Below, piece after piece: positions 46,246 to 59,240 of a DNA stretch of 64,000 nucleotides. The DNA is taken from the NCBI GenBank assembly GCA_037974665.1, contig CM075765.1, positions 20,814,648-20,878,647 of the forward strand. The letters run 5' to 3'. The position numbers and the translations under genes are program-made. The DNA comes from Ehretia macrophylla. Its lineage: Eukaryota > Streptophyta > Magnoliopsida > Boraginales > Ehretiaceae. A model generated the notes under the pieces. That model searched no databases. It saw only the letters and a list, made by a program, of their open reading frames with translations, and had not been told where the DNA came from. How positions within the stretch are numbered: the stretch's first letter is position 1; the number at the start of each line of letters is the position of its first letter.

Positions 46246-47340
46246 CTTGAGAGAATATCTCTATAACCGGACTGACTTTTTTTTTTCTTTGAGAAGATGA
46301 ACCTTTCTCCTTCTTGTTCGATTTCCTTCCCATTGTGCGAAGAAGGTAAAAAGAAACACAGTACAGATGTTTTGGAGGGCCACAAACCTAGAAGTATAGC
46401 AGAGGTTGCTGAGAACCATGAACAAAGCAAGAAGCAGAGAATTGGAAGATGAAAGAGGCGAGAAAACATCAGCGAAAGGCAGCACCTTGAGAGGGTTTTC
46501 TCTCTCTAGAGCTTGAGAGAATCTCTCTCTAACCTGACTGACTTTTGTTTTTCCAGTGGTTTTGTTCTAGTAGACGAACCTTTTTCCTTCTTGTTAGGTT
46601 TCCTTCCCAGTGTGGGAAGTGGGTAAAGAGAAACACAAAATAGAGGTTTTCAAGTGCCACGAACCAAGAAGTAAAGCAGAGGCTTCCGAGAACCACGAAC
46701 CAAGCACGAAGCAGAGAATTGGAATATGAAAGAGGCGAAAAAACATAACAGCGAAAGGCTGCATCTTGAGAGGGTTTTCTCTCTCTAGAGCTTGAGAGAA
46801 TTTCTCTATAAGCGGACTGACTTTTTTTTTTTGGAAGATGAACTTTCTCCTTCTTGTTCGGTTTCCTTCCCATTATGGGAAGAAGGTAAAGAGAAATACA
46901 GTATAGAGGTATTCGAGAGCCACGAACCTAGAAGTAAAGCAGAGGTTTCTAAGAACCACGAACCAAGCAAGAAGCGGAGATTTGGAAGATGAAGCAGGCG
47001 AAAAAACATCAGCGAAAGGTAGCACCATGAGATGGTTTTCACTCACAAGAGTTTGAGAGATTCTCTCTCTAACCTAACTGACTTTTTTTTTTCCAGTGGT
47101 TTTGTTTGAGTAGACGAACCTTTCTCCTTCTCGTTAGGTTTCCTTCACATTGTGGGAAATGGGTAAAGAGAAACACGGAATATAGGTTTTCAAGAGCCAC
47201 GATCCAAGAAGTAAAGTAGAAGTTTCCGAGAACCATGATCCAAGCATGAAGCAGAGAATTGGAAGATGAAAGAGGCGAAAAAATATCAGCGAAAGGCATT
47301 ACCTTGAGAATGTTTTCTCTCTCTAGAGCTTGAGAGAATC
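43544..47340 (-). repeat. Segmental duplication P (partner Q at 55445-59240)
   Basis: Unit starts in 43544-47340 recur at an offset of 11901-11908 bp: 43544/55445, 44375/56277, 44647/56549, 44918/56820, 45188/57090, 45700/57600 and 47060/58968. Shared odd features include CCAAAGCAAGAAG, GGGATAAAGGTAAATAG, and a unit with one subrepeat lost near 45300 and 57210. By eye the divergence is a few percent, less than between neighbouring monomers. Confidence 0.88.
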
Positions 47341-48400
47341 TCTCTCTAACCTGACTGACATTTTTTTTTAGCTGTTTTGTTCAAGAAGACAGTCACCATC
47401 TTGTTTGGTTACCTTCCCATTGTGGGAAGAGGTAAAGATAAAGACAGAACAAAGGTTTTCGAGAGCCACAATCCCTGAAGTAAAGCGAAGGTTTCCGAAA
47501 ACCACGAACCAAGCACGAAGCAGAGAAATGGAAAATGAAGGATGCAAAAAAATATCAGCGAAAGGTAGCACCTTGAGAAGGTTTTCTCTCTCTAAAAATT
47601 GAGAGAATCTCTCTCTATCCTGACTGACAACTTTTTTTTAGCGGTTTTGTTCGAGAAGACAGTCTCCTTCTTGTTAGGTTACCTTCCCATTGTGGGAAGC
47701 GGTAAAGATAAAGACAGAACAAAGGTTTTCGAGAGGCACGAACCAAGAAGTAAAGCAAAGGTTTCTAAGAACCACGAACAAAGCACAAAGCAGAGAATGA
47801 AACATGAAAGAGGCAAAAAAATTTCAGCGAAAGGCAGCACCTTGAGAAGGTTTTCTCTCTCTAGAGCTTGAGAGAATCTCTCTCTAACCTGACTGACATT
47901 TTTTTTTCATCGGTTTTGTTTGAGAAGACTTTCTCCTTCTTGTTAGGTTTCCTTCCCATTGTGGGAAGAAGGCAAAGATAAACATAGAACATAGATTTTC
48001 GAGAGGCACGAAGCAAGAAGTAAAGCAAAGATTTAGAGAACCACGAACCAAGCACAAGGCAGAGAATTGGAAGATGAAAGAGGCAAAAAAAATCAGCGAA
48101 AGGCAACACCGTGAAAGGGTTTTCTCTCTCTAGAGCTTGGGAGAATCTTTCTCTAACCTGGCTAACATTTTTTTTTTGAAGGCAAACGTTTCTCTTTCTT
48201 GTTAGGTTTCTTTCCCTTTATGGGAAGAAGGTAAATAGAAACACAGAATAGAGGTTTTCGAGAGGCACGAACTAAGAAGTAAAACAGAGGTTTTCGAGAA
48301 CCACGAACAAAGCATGAAGCTGAGAATTGGAAAATGAAAGAGGCGAAAAAATATCAGTGAAAGGCAACACCTTGAGACGGTTTTCTCACTCTAGATCTTG
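46790..48400 (-). repeat. 1.6-kb duplication, copy 1 (partner 50650-52246)
   Basis: Six units match 50650-52246 at an offset of 3840-3858 bp. Markers: AATTTCTCTATAAGCGG or AATTTCTCTATAACCGG; GTTTGAGTAGACGAACC; CAGTCACCATCTTGTT; and GAGAAATGG. A third copy lies in R at 61090-62740. Confidence 0.8.
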
Positions 48401-48493
48401 AGAGAATCTCCCTTTAACCTGACTAACATTTTTTTTCCAGCCGTTTTGTTCGAGAAGGCAGCACATTGAGAGGGTTTTCTCTCTCTAGAGCTT
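48401..48493 (-). repeat. Severely truncated monomer (about 93 bp)
   Basis: The sequence passes from CCGTTTTGTTCGAGAAG straight to GCAGCACATTGAG at about 48457, losing two-thirds of the unit. The identical break occurs at about 62802, which marks the two regions as copies of one event. The ends share AAGGC. Confidence 0.88.
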
Positions 48494-50649
48494 GAGAGAA
48501 TATTTCTATAACAGGACTGACAATTTTTTATTTTTTTTAGAAAATGAACCTTTCTCCTTCTTTTTTGGTTTCCATCCCATTTTGCGAATCAGGCAAAGAG
48601 AAACACAGTACAGAGGTTTTTGAGAGCCACGAACCTAGAAGTAAAGCAGAGGTTCCCGAGAACCACGAAACAAGCAAGAAATTGAGAATTGGATGATGAA
48701 AGAGGCAAAAAAACATCAGCGAAAGGTAGCACATTGAGAGGGTTTTCACTGTCTAGAGCTTGAGAGAATCTCTCTCTAACCTGACTTATTTATTTTTCCA
48801 GCGATTTTGTTTGAGAAGATGAACCTTTCTCCTTCTAGTTAGGTTTCCTTCCCATTGTAGGTAGAGGGTAAAGTGAAACACAAAACTGAGGTTTTCGAGA
48901 GCCACGAACCAAGAAGTAAAGCAAAGTTTTTCGAGAACCACGAACCAAGCACGAAGCAAAGAATTGGAAGATGAAATAGGCAGAAAAACATCTGCGAAAG
49001 GAAGCACCATGAGAGGATTTTCTCTCTCTAGAGCTTGAGAGAATCTTTCTCTAACCTGACTAACTTTTTTTTTAGAAGGCAAAGCTTTCTCCTTCTTGTT
49101 AGGTTTCTTTCCCATTGTGGGAAGAAGGTAAATAGAAACACATAATAGAGGTTTTCGAGAGGCACGAACTAAGAAGTAAAACAGAGTTTTCCGAGAACCA
49201 CGAACAAAGCATGAAGCAGAGAATTGGAAAATGAAAGAGGTGAAAAAATATCAGCGAAAGGCAACACCTTGAGACGGTTTTATCCCTCTAGAGCTTGAGA
49301 GAATCTCTCTCTAACCGGAGTAACATTTTTTTTTTCATCTGTTTTGTTCGAGAAGACTTTCTCCTTCTTGTTAGGTTTCCTTCCCATGTGGGAAAAAGGC
49401 AAAGATAAACATAGAATAGAGGTTTTCGAGAGCGACACAGCAAGAAGTAAAGCAAAGGTTTTCGAGAACCACGAACCAAGCAGAAAGCAGAGAATTGGAA
49501 GATGAAAGAGGAAAAAAACCAACAGCGAAAGGCAGCACCTTGAGAGAGTTTTCTATCTCTAGAGCTTGAGAGAATATTTCTATAATAGGACTAACAATTT
49601 TTTTTTTATTTAGAAAATGAACCTTTCTCCTTCTTGTTCGGTTTCCATCCCATTTTGCCAAAAAGGCAAAGAGAAACACAGTACAGAGGGTTTCGAGAGC
49701 CACGAACCTAGAAGTAAAGCAGAGGTTCCCGAGAACCACGAAACAAGCAAGAAATTGAGAATTGGATGATGAAAGAGGCGAAAAAACATCAGCGAAAGGC
49801 AGCACATTGAGAGGGTTTTCTCTGTCTAGAGCTTGAGAGAATCTTTCTCTAACCTGACTTACTTTTTTTTTTCCAGCGGTTTTGTTCGAGAAGACGAACC
49901 TTTCTTATTCTTGTTAGGTTTCCTTCCCACTGTAGGAAGAGGGTAAAGTGAAACACAGAACATATTTTTCGAGGACCACGAACCAAGAAGTAAAGCAAAG
50001 GTTTCCAAGAACCACAAACCAAGAACGAAGCAAAGAATTGGAAGATGAAAGAGGCAAAAAAACATCAGCGAAAGGAAGCACCTTGAGAGGGTTTTCTCTC
50101 TCTAGAGCTTGAGAGAATCTTTCTCGAACCAGACTAACTATTTTTTTTTAGAAGGCAAACATTTCTTCTTCTTGTTAGGTTTCTTTCCTATTGTGGAAAG
50201 AAGGTAAATAGAATCACAGAATAGAGGTTTTCGAGAGGCACAAACTAAGAAGTAAAATAGAGGTTTCCGAGAACCACGAACAAAGCATGAAGCGCAGAAT
50301 TGGAAAATGAAAGAGGCAAAAAAATATCAGCGAAAGGCAACACCTTGAGACGGTTTTATCTCTCTAGAGCTTGAGAGAATCTCTCTCTAACCTGACTGAC
50401 ATTTTTTTTTCCAGCGGTTCTGTTCGAGAAGACGAAGATTTCTCCTTCTTGTGAGGTTTTCTTCCAATTGTGGGAAGAAGGTAAAGTGAAACACAGAATA
50501 GAGGTTTTCAAGAGCCACGAACCAAGAAGTAAAGTAGAGGTTTCTGAGAACCACAAACCAAGCACGAAGCAGAGAATTGAAAGATGAAAGTGGCAAAAAA
50601 ATACATCAGCGAAAGGCAGCACATTGAAAGGGTTTTCTCTCTCTAGAGC

Positions 50650-52246
50650 TTGAGAGAATTTCTCTATAACCGGACTGACTTTTTTTTTTTTAGAAGATGA
50701 ACTTTCTCCTTCTTGTTTGGTTTCCTTCCCATTATGGGAAGAAGGTAAGGGGAAATACAGTATAGAGGTTTTTGAGAGCCACGAACCTTGAAGTAAAGAA
50801 GAGGTTTCTGAGAACCAAAAACCAAGCAAGAAGCGGAGATTTGGAAGATGAAGGAGGCAAAGAAACATCACCGAAAGGTAGCACAATGAGAGGGTTTTCT
50901 GTCTCAAGAGTTTGAGAGAATCTCTCTCTAACCTGATTGACTTTTTTTTTCTAGCGGTTTTGTTTGAGTAGACGAACCTTTCTCCTTCTTGTTAGGTTTC
51001 CTTCCCATTATGGGAAGTGGGTAAAGAGAAACACATAATAGAGTTTTTCAAGAGCCACGAACCAAGAAGTAAAGTAGAAGTTTCTGAGAACCATGATCCA
51101 AGCACGAAGCAAAGAATTGGAAGATGAAAGAGGCAAAAATATATCAACGAAAGGCAGCACCTTGAGAAGGTTTTCTCTCTCTAGAGCTTGAGAGAATCTC
51201 TCTCTAACCTGACTGACATTTTTTTTCCAGCTGTTTTGTCCAAGAAGACAGTCACCATCTTGTTAGGTTGCCTTCCCATTGTTGGAAGAGGTAAAGATAA
51301 AGACAGAACAAAGGTTTTCGAGAGCCACGAACCATGAAGTAAAGCAAAGGTTTCCGAGAACCACGAACCAAGCACGCAGCAGAGAAATGGAAGAGAAAAG
51401 GTAGCACCTTGAGAAGGCTTTATCTCTCTAAAAATTAAGAGAATCTCTCTCTAACCTAACTAACAAATTTTTTTTCAGCGGTTTTGTTTCAGAAGACAGT
51501 CTCCTTCTTGTTAGGTTACCTTCCCATTGTGGGAAGCAGTAAAGATAAAGACAGAACAAAGGTTTTCGAGGGCCACGAACCAAGAAGTAAAGCAAAGGTT
51601 TTTGAGAACCACGAACAAAGCAGGAAGCAGAGAAATGAAAGATGAAAGAGGCAAAAAAATTTTAGTGAAAAACAGCACCTTGAGAAGGTTTTCTCTCTCT
51701 AGAGCTTGAGAGAATCCCTTTCTAACCTGACTGACATTTTTTTTTTCATCAGTTTTGTTCGAGAAAACTTTTTCCTTCTTGTTAGGTTTCCTTCCCGTTG
51801 TGAGAAGAAGGCAAAGATAAACACAGAACATAGGTTTTCGAGAGCCACGAAGCAAGAAATAAAACAAAGGTTTCCGAGAACCACGAACCAAGCACAAGGC
51901 AGAGAATTGGAAGATGAAATAGGCAAAAAAACATTAGCGAAAGGCAGCACCTTGAGAGGGTTTACTCTCTCTAGACCTTGGGAGAATCTTTTTCTAACCT
52001 GACTAACTTTTTTTTTTTGAAGGCAAAGCTTTCTCATTCTTGTTAGGTTTCTTTCCCTTTATGGGAAGAAGGTAAAAAGAAACACATAATAGAGGTTTTT
52101 TAGAGGAACGAACTATGAAGTAAAACAAAGGTTTCCGAGAACCACGAATAAAGCATGAAGCTGAGAATTGGAAAATGAAAGAGGCGAAATTATATCAGTG
52201 AAATGCAACACCTTGAGACGGTTTTCTCTCTCTAGAGCTTTAGAGA
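50650..52246 (-). repeat. 1.6-kb duplication, copy 2 (partner 46790-48400)
   Basis: Same unit order as 46790-48400. One unit has a deletion at about 51393, where GAAATGGAAGAGAAAAGG replaces the usual longer GATGAAAGAGGC stretch. Flanking units differ from those of copy 1, so the block was inserted or exchanged as a piece. Confidence 0.78.
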
Positions 52247-52574
52247 ATCTCTCTCTAACCTGATTTATTTATTTTTTTTCCAGCGGTTTTGTTCGAGAAG
52301 ATGAACCTTTCTCCTTCTTGTTTGGTTTCCTTCCCATTATAGGAAGAGGGTAAAGTAAAACACAGAACAAAGGTTTTCGAGAGGCACAAACCAAGAAGTA
52401 AAGCAAAGGTTTTCGAGAACCACGAACCAAGCACGAAGCAAAGAATTAGAAGATGAAAGAGGCAAAAAAACATCAGCGAAAGGAAGCACCTCGAGAGGAT
52501 TTTCTCTGTCTAGAGCTTGAGAGAATCTTTCTCTAACTTGACTAACTTTTTTTTTTTTAGAAGGCAAACCTTTC

Positions 52575-52600
52575 TCCTTCTTGTTAGGTAAATAGAAACA
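52575..52600 (-). repeat. Small deletion at AGGT microhomology
   Basis: CTTGTTAGGTAAATAG replaces the normal longer stretch in which TTAGGTTTC and GAAGGTAAATAG are about 33 bp apart. The TTCCCATTGTGGGAA core is lost. Both ends share AGGT. Confidence 0.8.
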
Positions 52601-55444
52601 CAGAATAGAGGTTTTCGAGAGGCACGAACTAAGAAGTAAAACAGAGGTTTCTGAGAACCACGAACAAAGCATGAAGCAGAGAATTGGAAAATGAAAGAGG
52701 TAAAAAAATATCAGCGAATGGCAACACCTTGAGACGGTTTTATCCCTCTAGAGCTTGGGAGAATCTCTCTATAACTAGACTGACATTTTTTTTTCATCGG
52801 TTTTGTTCGAGAAAACTTTCTCCTTCTTGTTAGGTTTCCTTCCTATTGTGGGAAGAAGGCAAAGATAAACACAGAACAGAGGTTTTAAAGAGCCACGAAG
52901 CAAGAAGTAAAGCAAAGGTTTTTGAGAACCATGAACCAAGCACAAAGTAGAGAATTGGAAGATGAAATAGGTAAAAAAACATCAGCGAAAGGCGGTACCA
53001 TGAGAGGGTTTTCTCTCTCTAGAGCTTGAGAGAATCTTTCTCTAACCTGACTAACTTTTTTTTTTTAAAGGCAAACCTTTCTCCTTCTTGTTAGGTTTCT
53101 TTCCCATTGTGGGAAGAAGGTAAATAGAAACACATAATAGAGGTTTTCGAGAGGCATGAACTAAAAAGTAAAACAGAGGTTTCCGAAAACCACGAACAAA
53201 GCATGAAGGTGAGAGTTGGAAAATGAAAGAGGCAAAAAAATATCAGCGAAAGGCAACACCTTGAGACGGTTTTCTCTCTCTAGAGCTTGAGAGAATCTCT
53301 CTCTATCCTAACTGACATTAGTTTTCCAGCGGTTTTGTTCGAGAAGACGAACATTTCTACTTCTTGTTAGCTTTTCTTCGCATTGTGGGAAGAAGGTAAA
53401 ATGAAACACAGAATAGAGGTTTTCAAAAGCCACGAACCAAGAAGTAATGTCGAGGTTTCCAAGAACCACGAACCAAGCACGAAGCAGAGAATTGGAAGAT
53501 GAAAGTGGGGAAAAAACACATCAGCGAAAGGCAGCACATTGAGAGGGTTTTCTCTCTCTAGAGCTTGAGAGAATATTTCTATAACAGGACTGACAATTTT
53601 TTTTTTTGTTGAGAAAATGAACCTTTCTCCTTCTTGTTCGGTTTCCATCCCATTTTGCTAATAAGGCAAAGAGAAACACAGTACAGAGGTTTTCGAGAGC
53701 CACGAACCTAGAAGTAAAGAAGAGGTTCTCGAGAACCACGAAACAAGCAAGAAATTGAGAATTGGAAGGCGAAAGAGGCGAAAAAATGTCAACGAAAGGC
53801 AGCACATTGAGAGGGTTTTCTCTATCTAGAGGTTGAGAGAATCTCTCTCTAACCTGACTTACTTTTTTTTCCAGCGGTTTTGTTCGTGAAGAAGAACCTT
53901 TCTCCTTCTTGTTAGGTTTCCTTCCCATTGTAGGAAGAGGGTAAAGTGAAACATAGAACAGAGGTTTTCGAGAGCCACGAACCAAGAAGTAAATCAAAGG
54001 TTTCCGAGAACCACGATCCAAGCACGAAATAAAGAATTGGAAGATGAAAGAGGCAAAAAAAATCAGCGAAAGGAAACAACTTGAGAGGGTTTTCTCTCTC
54101 TAGAGCTTGAGAGAATCTTTCTCTAACCTGACTAACTTTTTTTTTTTCAGAAGGCAAACATTTCTCCTTCTTGTTAGGTTTCTTTCCCATTGTGGGAAGA
54201 AGGTAAATCGAAACACATAATAGAGGTTTTCGAGAGGCACAAACTAAGAAGTAAAACAGAGGTTTCCGAGAACCACGAATAAAGCACGAAGCAGAGAATT
54301 GAAAAATGAAAGAGGGGAAAAAATATCAGCGAATGGCAACACCTTGACATGGTTTTATCCCTCTAGAGCTTGAGAGAATCTCTCTATAACCGGATTGACT
54401 ATTTTTTTTCATCGGTTTTGTTCGATAAAAATTTCTCCTTCTTGTTAGGTTTCCTTCCCATTGTGGGAAGAAGGTAAAGATAAACATAGAACAGAAGTTT
54501 TCGAGATCCACGTAGTAAGAAGTAAAGCAAAGGTTTTCGAGAACCACGAACCAAGCACAAAGTAGAGAATTGGAAGATGAAAGAGGCAAAAAAAATTAGC
54601 GAAAGGCAGCACCATGAGAGGGTTTTCTCTCTCTAGAGCTTGAGAGAATCTTTCTCTAACCTGACTAACTTTTTTTTATTTTGAAGGCAAACCTTTGTCC
54701 TTCTTGTTAGGTTTCTTTCCCATTGTGGGAAGAAGGTAAATAGAAACACAGAATAGAGGTTTTCGAGAGGCATGAACTAATAAGTAAAACAGAGGTTTCC
54801 AAGAACCACGAACAAAGCATGAAGCTGAGAGTTGGAAAATGAAAGAGGCGAAAAAATATCAGTGAAAGGCAACACCTTGGGGCGGTTTTCTCTATCTAGA
54901 GCATGAGAGAATCTCTCTCTAACCTGACTGACATTTTTTTTCCAGCGGTTTTGTTCGAGAAGACGAACATTTCTACTTCTTGTTAGCTTTTCTTCCCATT
55001 GTGGGAAGAAGATAAAGTGAAACACAGAATAGAGGTTTTCAAAAGCCACAAACCAAGAAGTAATGTAGAGGTTTCCGAGAACCATGAACCAAGCACGAAG
55101 CAGAGAATTGGAAGATGAAAGTGGGGCAAAAACACATCAGCGAATGGCAACACCTTGAGATGGTTTTATCCCTCTAGAGCTTCAGAGAATCTCTCTATAA
55201 CCGGACTGACATTTTTTTTTCATCGGTTTTGTTCGAGAAAACTTTCTCATTCTTGTTAGGTTTCTTTACCATTGTGGGAAGAAGGCAAAGATAAACACAG
55301 AACAGAGGTTTTCGAGAGCCACAAAGCAAGAAGTAAAGAAAAGGTTTTCGAGTACAACGAACCAAGTACAAAGTAGAGAATTGGAAAATGAAAGAGGCAA
55401 AAAAATACCAACGAAAGGCAACACCTTGAGAATATTTTCTCTCT

Positions 55445-58400
55445 CTAGAGCTTGATAGAATTTCTCTCGAGCCTGACTAACATTTCTTTTCTCCAGCGAT
55501 TTTGTTCTAGAAGACGAACCCTTCTCCTTCTTGTTAGGTTTCCTTCCCAATGTGGGAAGAAAGTAAAAAGAATCACAGAACAGAGGTTTTCGATAGCCAC
55601 GAACCAAGAAGTAAAGTAGAGGTTTTCGAGAACCACAAACCAAGCACGAAGCACAGAATTGGAAGATGAAAGAGGCGAAAAAACACATCAGCGAAAGGCA
55701 GCACATTGAAAGGGTTTTCTCTCTCTAGAGCTTGAGAGAATATCTCTATAACCCGACTGAGTTTTTTATTTTTATTTTTGAGAAGCTGAACCTTTCTCAT
55801 TCTTGTTTAGTTTCTTTCCCATTATGCGAAGAACTAAAGAGAAACAAAATACAGATGTTTTCAAGCGCCACAAACCTAGAAGTAAAGCAGAGGTTTCTGA
55901 GAACCGCGAACCAAAGCAAGAAGCAAAGAATTTGAAGATGAAAGAGGCAAAAAAACATCAGCTAAAGGCAGCACATTGACAGGGTTTTCTCTCTCTAGAG
56001 CTTGAGAGAATCTCTCTCTAAATTGACTAACTTTTTTTTTTCCAGCGGTTTTGTTCGAGAAGACGAACCTTTCTCCTTCTTGTTAGGTTTCCTTCCCATT
56101 GTATGAAGTGGGTAAAGAGAAAAACAGAACAGAGGTTTTCGAGAGCCACGAACCAAGAAGTAAAGCAGAGGTTTTCGAGAAACATGATACAAGCACGAAG
56201 TAGAGATTTGGAAGATGAAAGAGGCGAAAAAATATCAGCGAAAGGCAGCACATTGAGAATGTTTTCTCTCTCTAGAGCTTGAGATAATCTCTCCCTGACC
56301 GTCCTGACAATGTTTTTTTCTGCGGTTTTGTTCGAGAATACATTCTCCTTCTTGTTAGGTTACCTTCCCATTGTAGGAAGAGGTAAAGATAAACACAGAA
56401 CAAGGGTTCTCGAGAGCCACGAACCAAGAAGTAAAGCAAAGGTTTTCGAGAACCACGAACCAAGCATGAAGCAGAGAATTGGAAGATGAAAGAGGCAATA
56501 AAATATATGCGAAAGGCAACACCTTGAGAAGGTTTTCTCTCTCTAGAGCTTGTGAGAATCTCTCTCTAACCTGACTGACATTCATTTTCTCATAAGTTTT
56601 GTTCAAGAAGACTTTCTCCTTCTTGTTAGGTTACCTTCCCATTGTGGGAAGAAAGCAAAGATATACACAGAACAGAGGTTTTCGAGAGCCACAAACCAAG
56701 AAGTAAAGCAAAGGTTTCCGAGAACCACGAACCAAGCACGAAGCAGAGAATTGGAAGATGAAATTGGCGAAAAAACATTAGCGAAAGGCAGCACCTTGAG
56801 GGTGTTTTCTCTCTCTAGAGCTTAAGAAAATCTTTCTCTAACCTGACTGACTTTTTTTTTTTTGTTGAGAAAACGAACCTTTCTTGTTTTTGTTAGGATT
56901 CCTTCCTATTGTGGGATAAAGGTAAATAGAAACACATAATTGAGGTTTTCGAGCGGTACGAACCAAGAAGTAAAAAACAAGGTTTCCGAGAACCACGAAC
57001 CGAGCATGAAGCAGAGAATTGGAAAATGAAGGAGGCGAAAAACTATCAGCGGAAGGCAACACCTTGAGAAGGTTTTCTCTCTCTAGAGCTTGAGAGAATC
57101 TCTCTCTAACCTGACTGACAATTTTCTTTCTAGCGGTTTTGTTCGAGAAGACGAACATTTGTCCTTTATGTTTGGTTTCCTTCCCATTATGTGTAGAAGG
57201 TAAAAAGAAACACAGAACAGTGATTTTTCGAGAACCACGAACCAAGCACAAAGTAAAGAATTGGAAGATGAAAGAGGCAAAAAAACACATCAGCGAATAG
57301 AAGCCTCTTGAGAGTGTTTTCTCTCTCTGGAGCTTGAGAGAATATCTCTATAACCAGATTGACTTTTTTTTTTCTTTGAGAAGATGAACCTTTCTCCTTC
57401 TTGTTCGGTTTCCTTCCCATTATACGAAGAAGGTAAAGAGAAACACAGTACAGAGGTTTTCAAGAGCCACGAACCTAGAAGTATAGCAGAGGTTTCCGAG
57501 GACCACGAGCCAAGCAAGAAGTAGAGACTTGGAAGATGATAGAGGCAAAAAAACATCAGCGAAAGGCAGCACCTTGAAAGGGTTTTCTCTTTCTAAAGCT
57601 TGAGAGAATCTCTATCTAACCTGACTGACTTTTTTTTCCAGCGGTTTTGTTTGAGAAGACGAATCTTTCTCCTTCTTGTTAGGTTTCCTTCCTATTGGGG
57701 GAAGAAGGTAAAGAGAAACACAAAACAGAGGTTTTCGAGAGCCACGAACCAAGAAGTAAAACAAAGGTTTTCGAGAACCATGAACCAAGCACGAAGTAAA
57801 GAATTGGAAGATAAAATAGGCGAAAAAATATCAGCGAAAGGCAGGACCCTGAGAAGGTTTTATCTCACTAGGGCTTGAGAGAATCTCACTCAAACTTGAC
57901 TGACTTTTTTTTTTCTGCGGTTTTGTTAAAGAAGACAATCTCCTTCTTGTTAGGTTTCCTTCCAATTGTAGGAAGAGGTAAAGATAAGCACAGAACAAAG
58001 GTTTTCGAGAGCCACGAACCAAGAAGAAAAGCAAAGGTTTCTGAGAACCACCAACCAAGCATGAAGTAGAGAATTGGAAGAGGAAAGAGGCGAAAAAACA
58101 TCAGTGAAATGCAGCACCTTGAGAGGGTTGTCTCTCTCTAGAGCTTGAGAGAATATCTCTATAACCGGACTGACTTTTTTTTTCTTTGAGAAGATGAACC
58201 TTTCTCCTTCTTGTTTGATTTCCTTCCCATTGTGCGAAGAAGGTAAAGAGAAACACAGTACAGATGTTTTGGAGGGCCACAAACCTAGAAGTATAGCAGA
58301 GGTTGCTGAGAACCACGAACAAAGCAAGAAGCAGAGAATTGAAAGATGAAAGAGGCGAGAAAACATCAGCGAAAGGCAGCATCTTGAGAGGGTTTTCTCT

Positions 58401-59240
58401 CTCTAGAGCTTGAGAGAATCTCTCTCTAACCTGACTGACTTTTTTTTTTCCAGTGGTTTTGTTTTAGTAGACGAACCTTTCTCCTTCTTGTTAGGTTTCC
58501 TTCCCAGTGTGGGAAGTGGGTAAAGAGAAACACATAATAGAGGTTTTCAAGAGCCACGAACCAAGAAGTAAAGCAGAGGCTTCCGAGAACCATGAACCAA
58601 GCACGAAGCAGAGAATTGGAATTTGAAAGAGGCAAAAAAATACATCAGCAAAAGGCTGCATCATGAGAGGGTTTTCTCTCTCTAGTGCTTGAGAGAACAT
58701 CTCTAGAACCGGACTGACTTTTTTTTTTTTTTTCGAAGATGAACTTTCTCCTTCTTGTTCGGTTTCCTTCCCATTATGGAAAGAACGTAAAGAGAAATAC
58801 AGTATAGAGGTTTTCGAGAGCCACAAACCTAGAAGTAAAGCAGAGGTTTATGAGAACCACGATCCAAGCAAGAAGCTGAGAATTGGAAGATGAAAGAGGC
58901 GAAAAAACATCAGCAAAAGGTAGCACCAGTAGTGGGTTTTCTCTCTCAAGAGCTTGAGAGAATCTCTCTCTAACCTGACTGACTTTTTTTTTCCAGTGGT
59001 TTTGTTTGAGTAGACGAACCTTTCTCCTTCTTGTTAGCTTTCCTTCGCATAGCGGGAAGTGGGTAAAGAGAAACACAGAATAGATGTTTTGAAGAGCCAC
59101 GAACCAATAAGTAAAGCAGAAGTTTCCGAGAACCATGATCCAAGCACGAAGCAGACAATTGGAAGATGAAAGAGGCAAAAAAATATCAGCGAAAGGTAGA
59201 ACCTTGAGAAGGTTTTCTCTCTCTATAGCTTGAGAGAATC
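55445..59240 (-). repeat. Segmental duplication Q (partner P at 43544-47340)
   Basis: Collinear with P over about 3.8 kb, or 14 units. At 59240 the match to P restarts from 45190, so Q is followed at once by a second and longer copy (R) that repeats the last 2.15 kb of Q. That places an unequal exchange breakpoint near 59240. Confidence 0.87.

Larger units (their letters stand above)
48494..55444 (-). repeat. Higher-order repeat region, hexamer of about 1.61 kb
   Basis: Six unit types, a to f, recur. From 52247 the order is e, f, a, b, c, d, e, f, a, b, c, a with starts 52247, 52510, 52757, 53027, 53287, 53562, 53830, 54105, 54368, 54643, 54905 and 55172; a-a, b-b and c-c offsets are 1611-1618. 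From 48494 the order is d, e, f, a, d, e, f, c, lacking b and c in the first round. Type d has AATATTTCTATAA with AGAAAATGAACC. Type f has CTAACTTTTT with AAGGCAAA. Type a has TTTTTCATCGG or TTTTTCATCTG. The block 50650-52246 interrupts the order. Confidence 0.78.
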
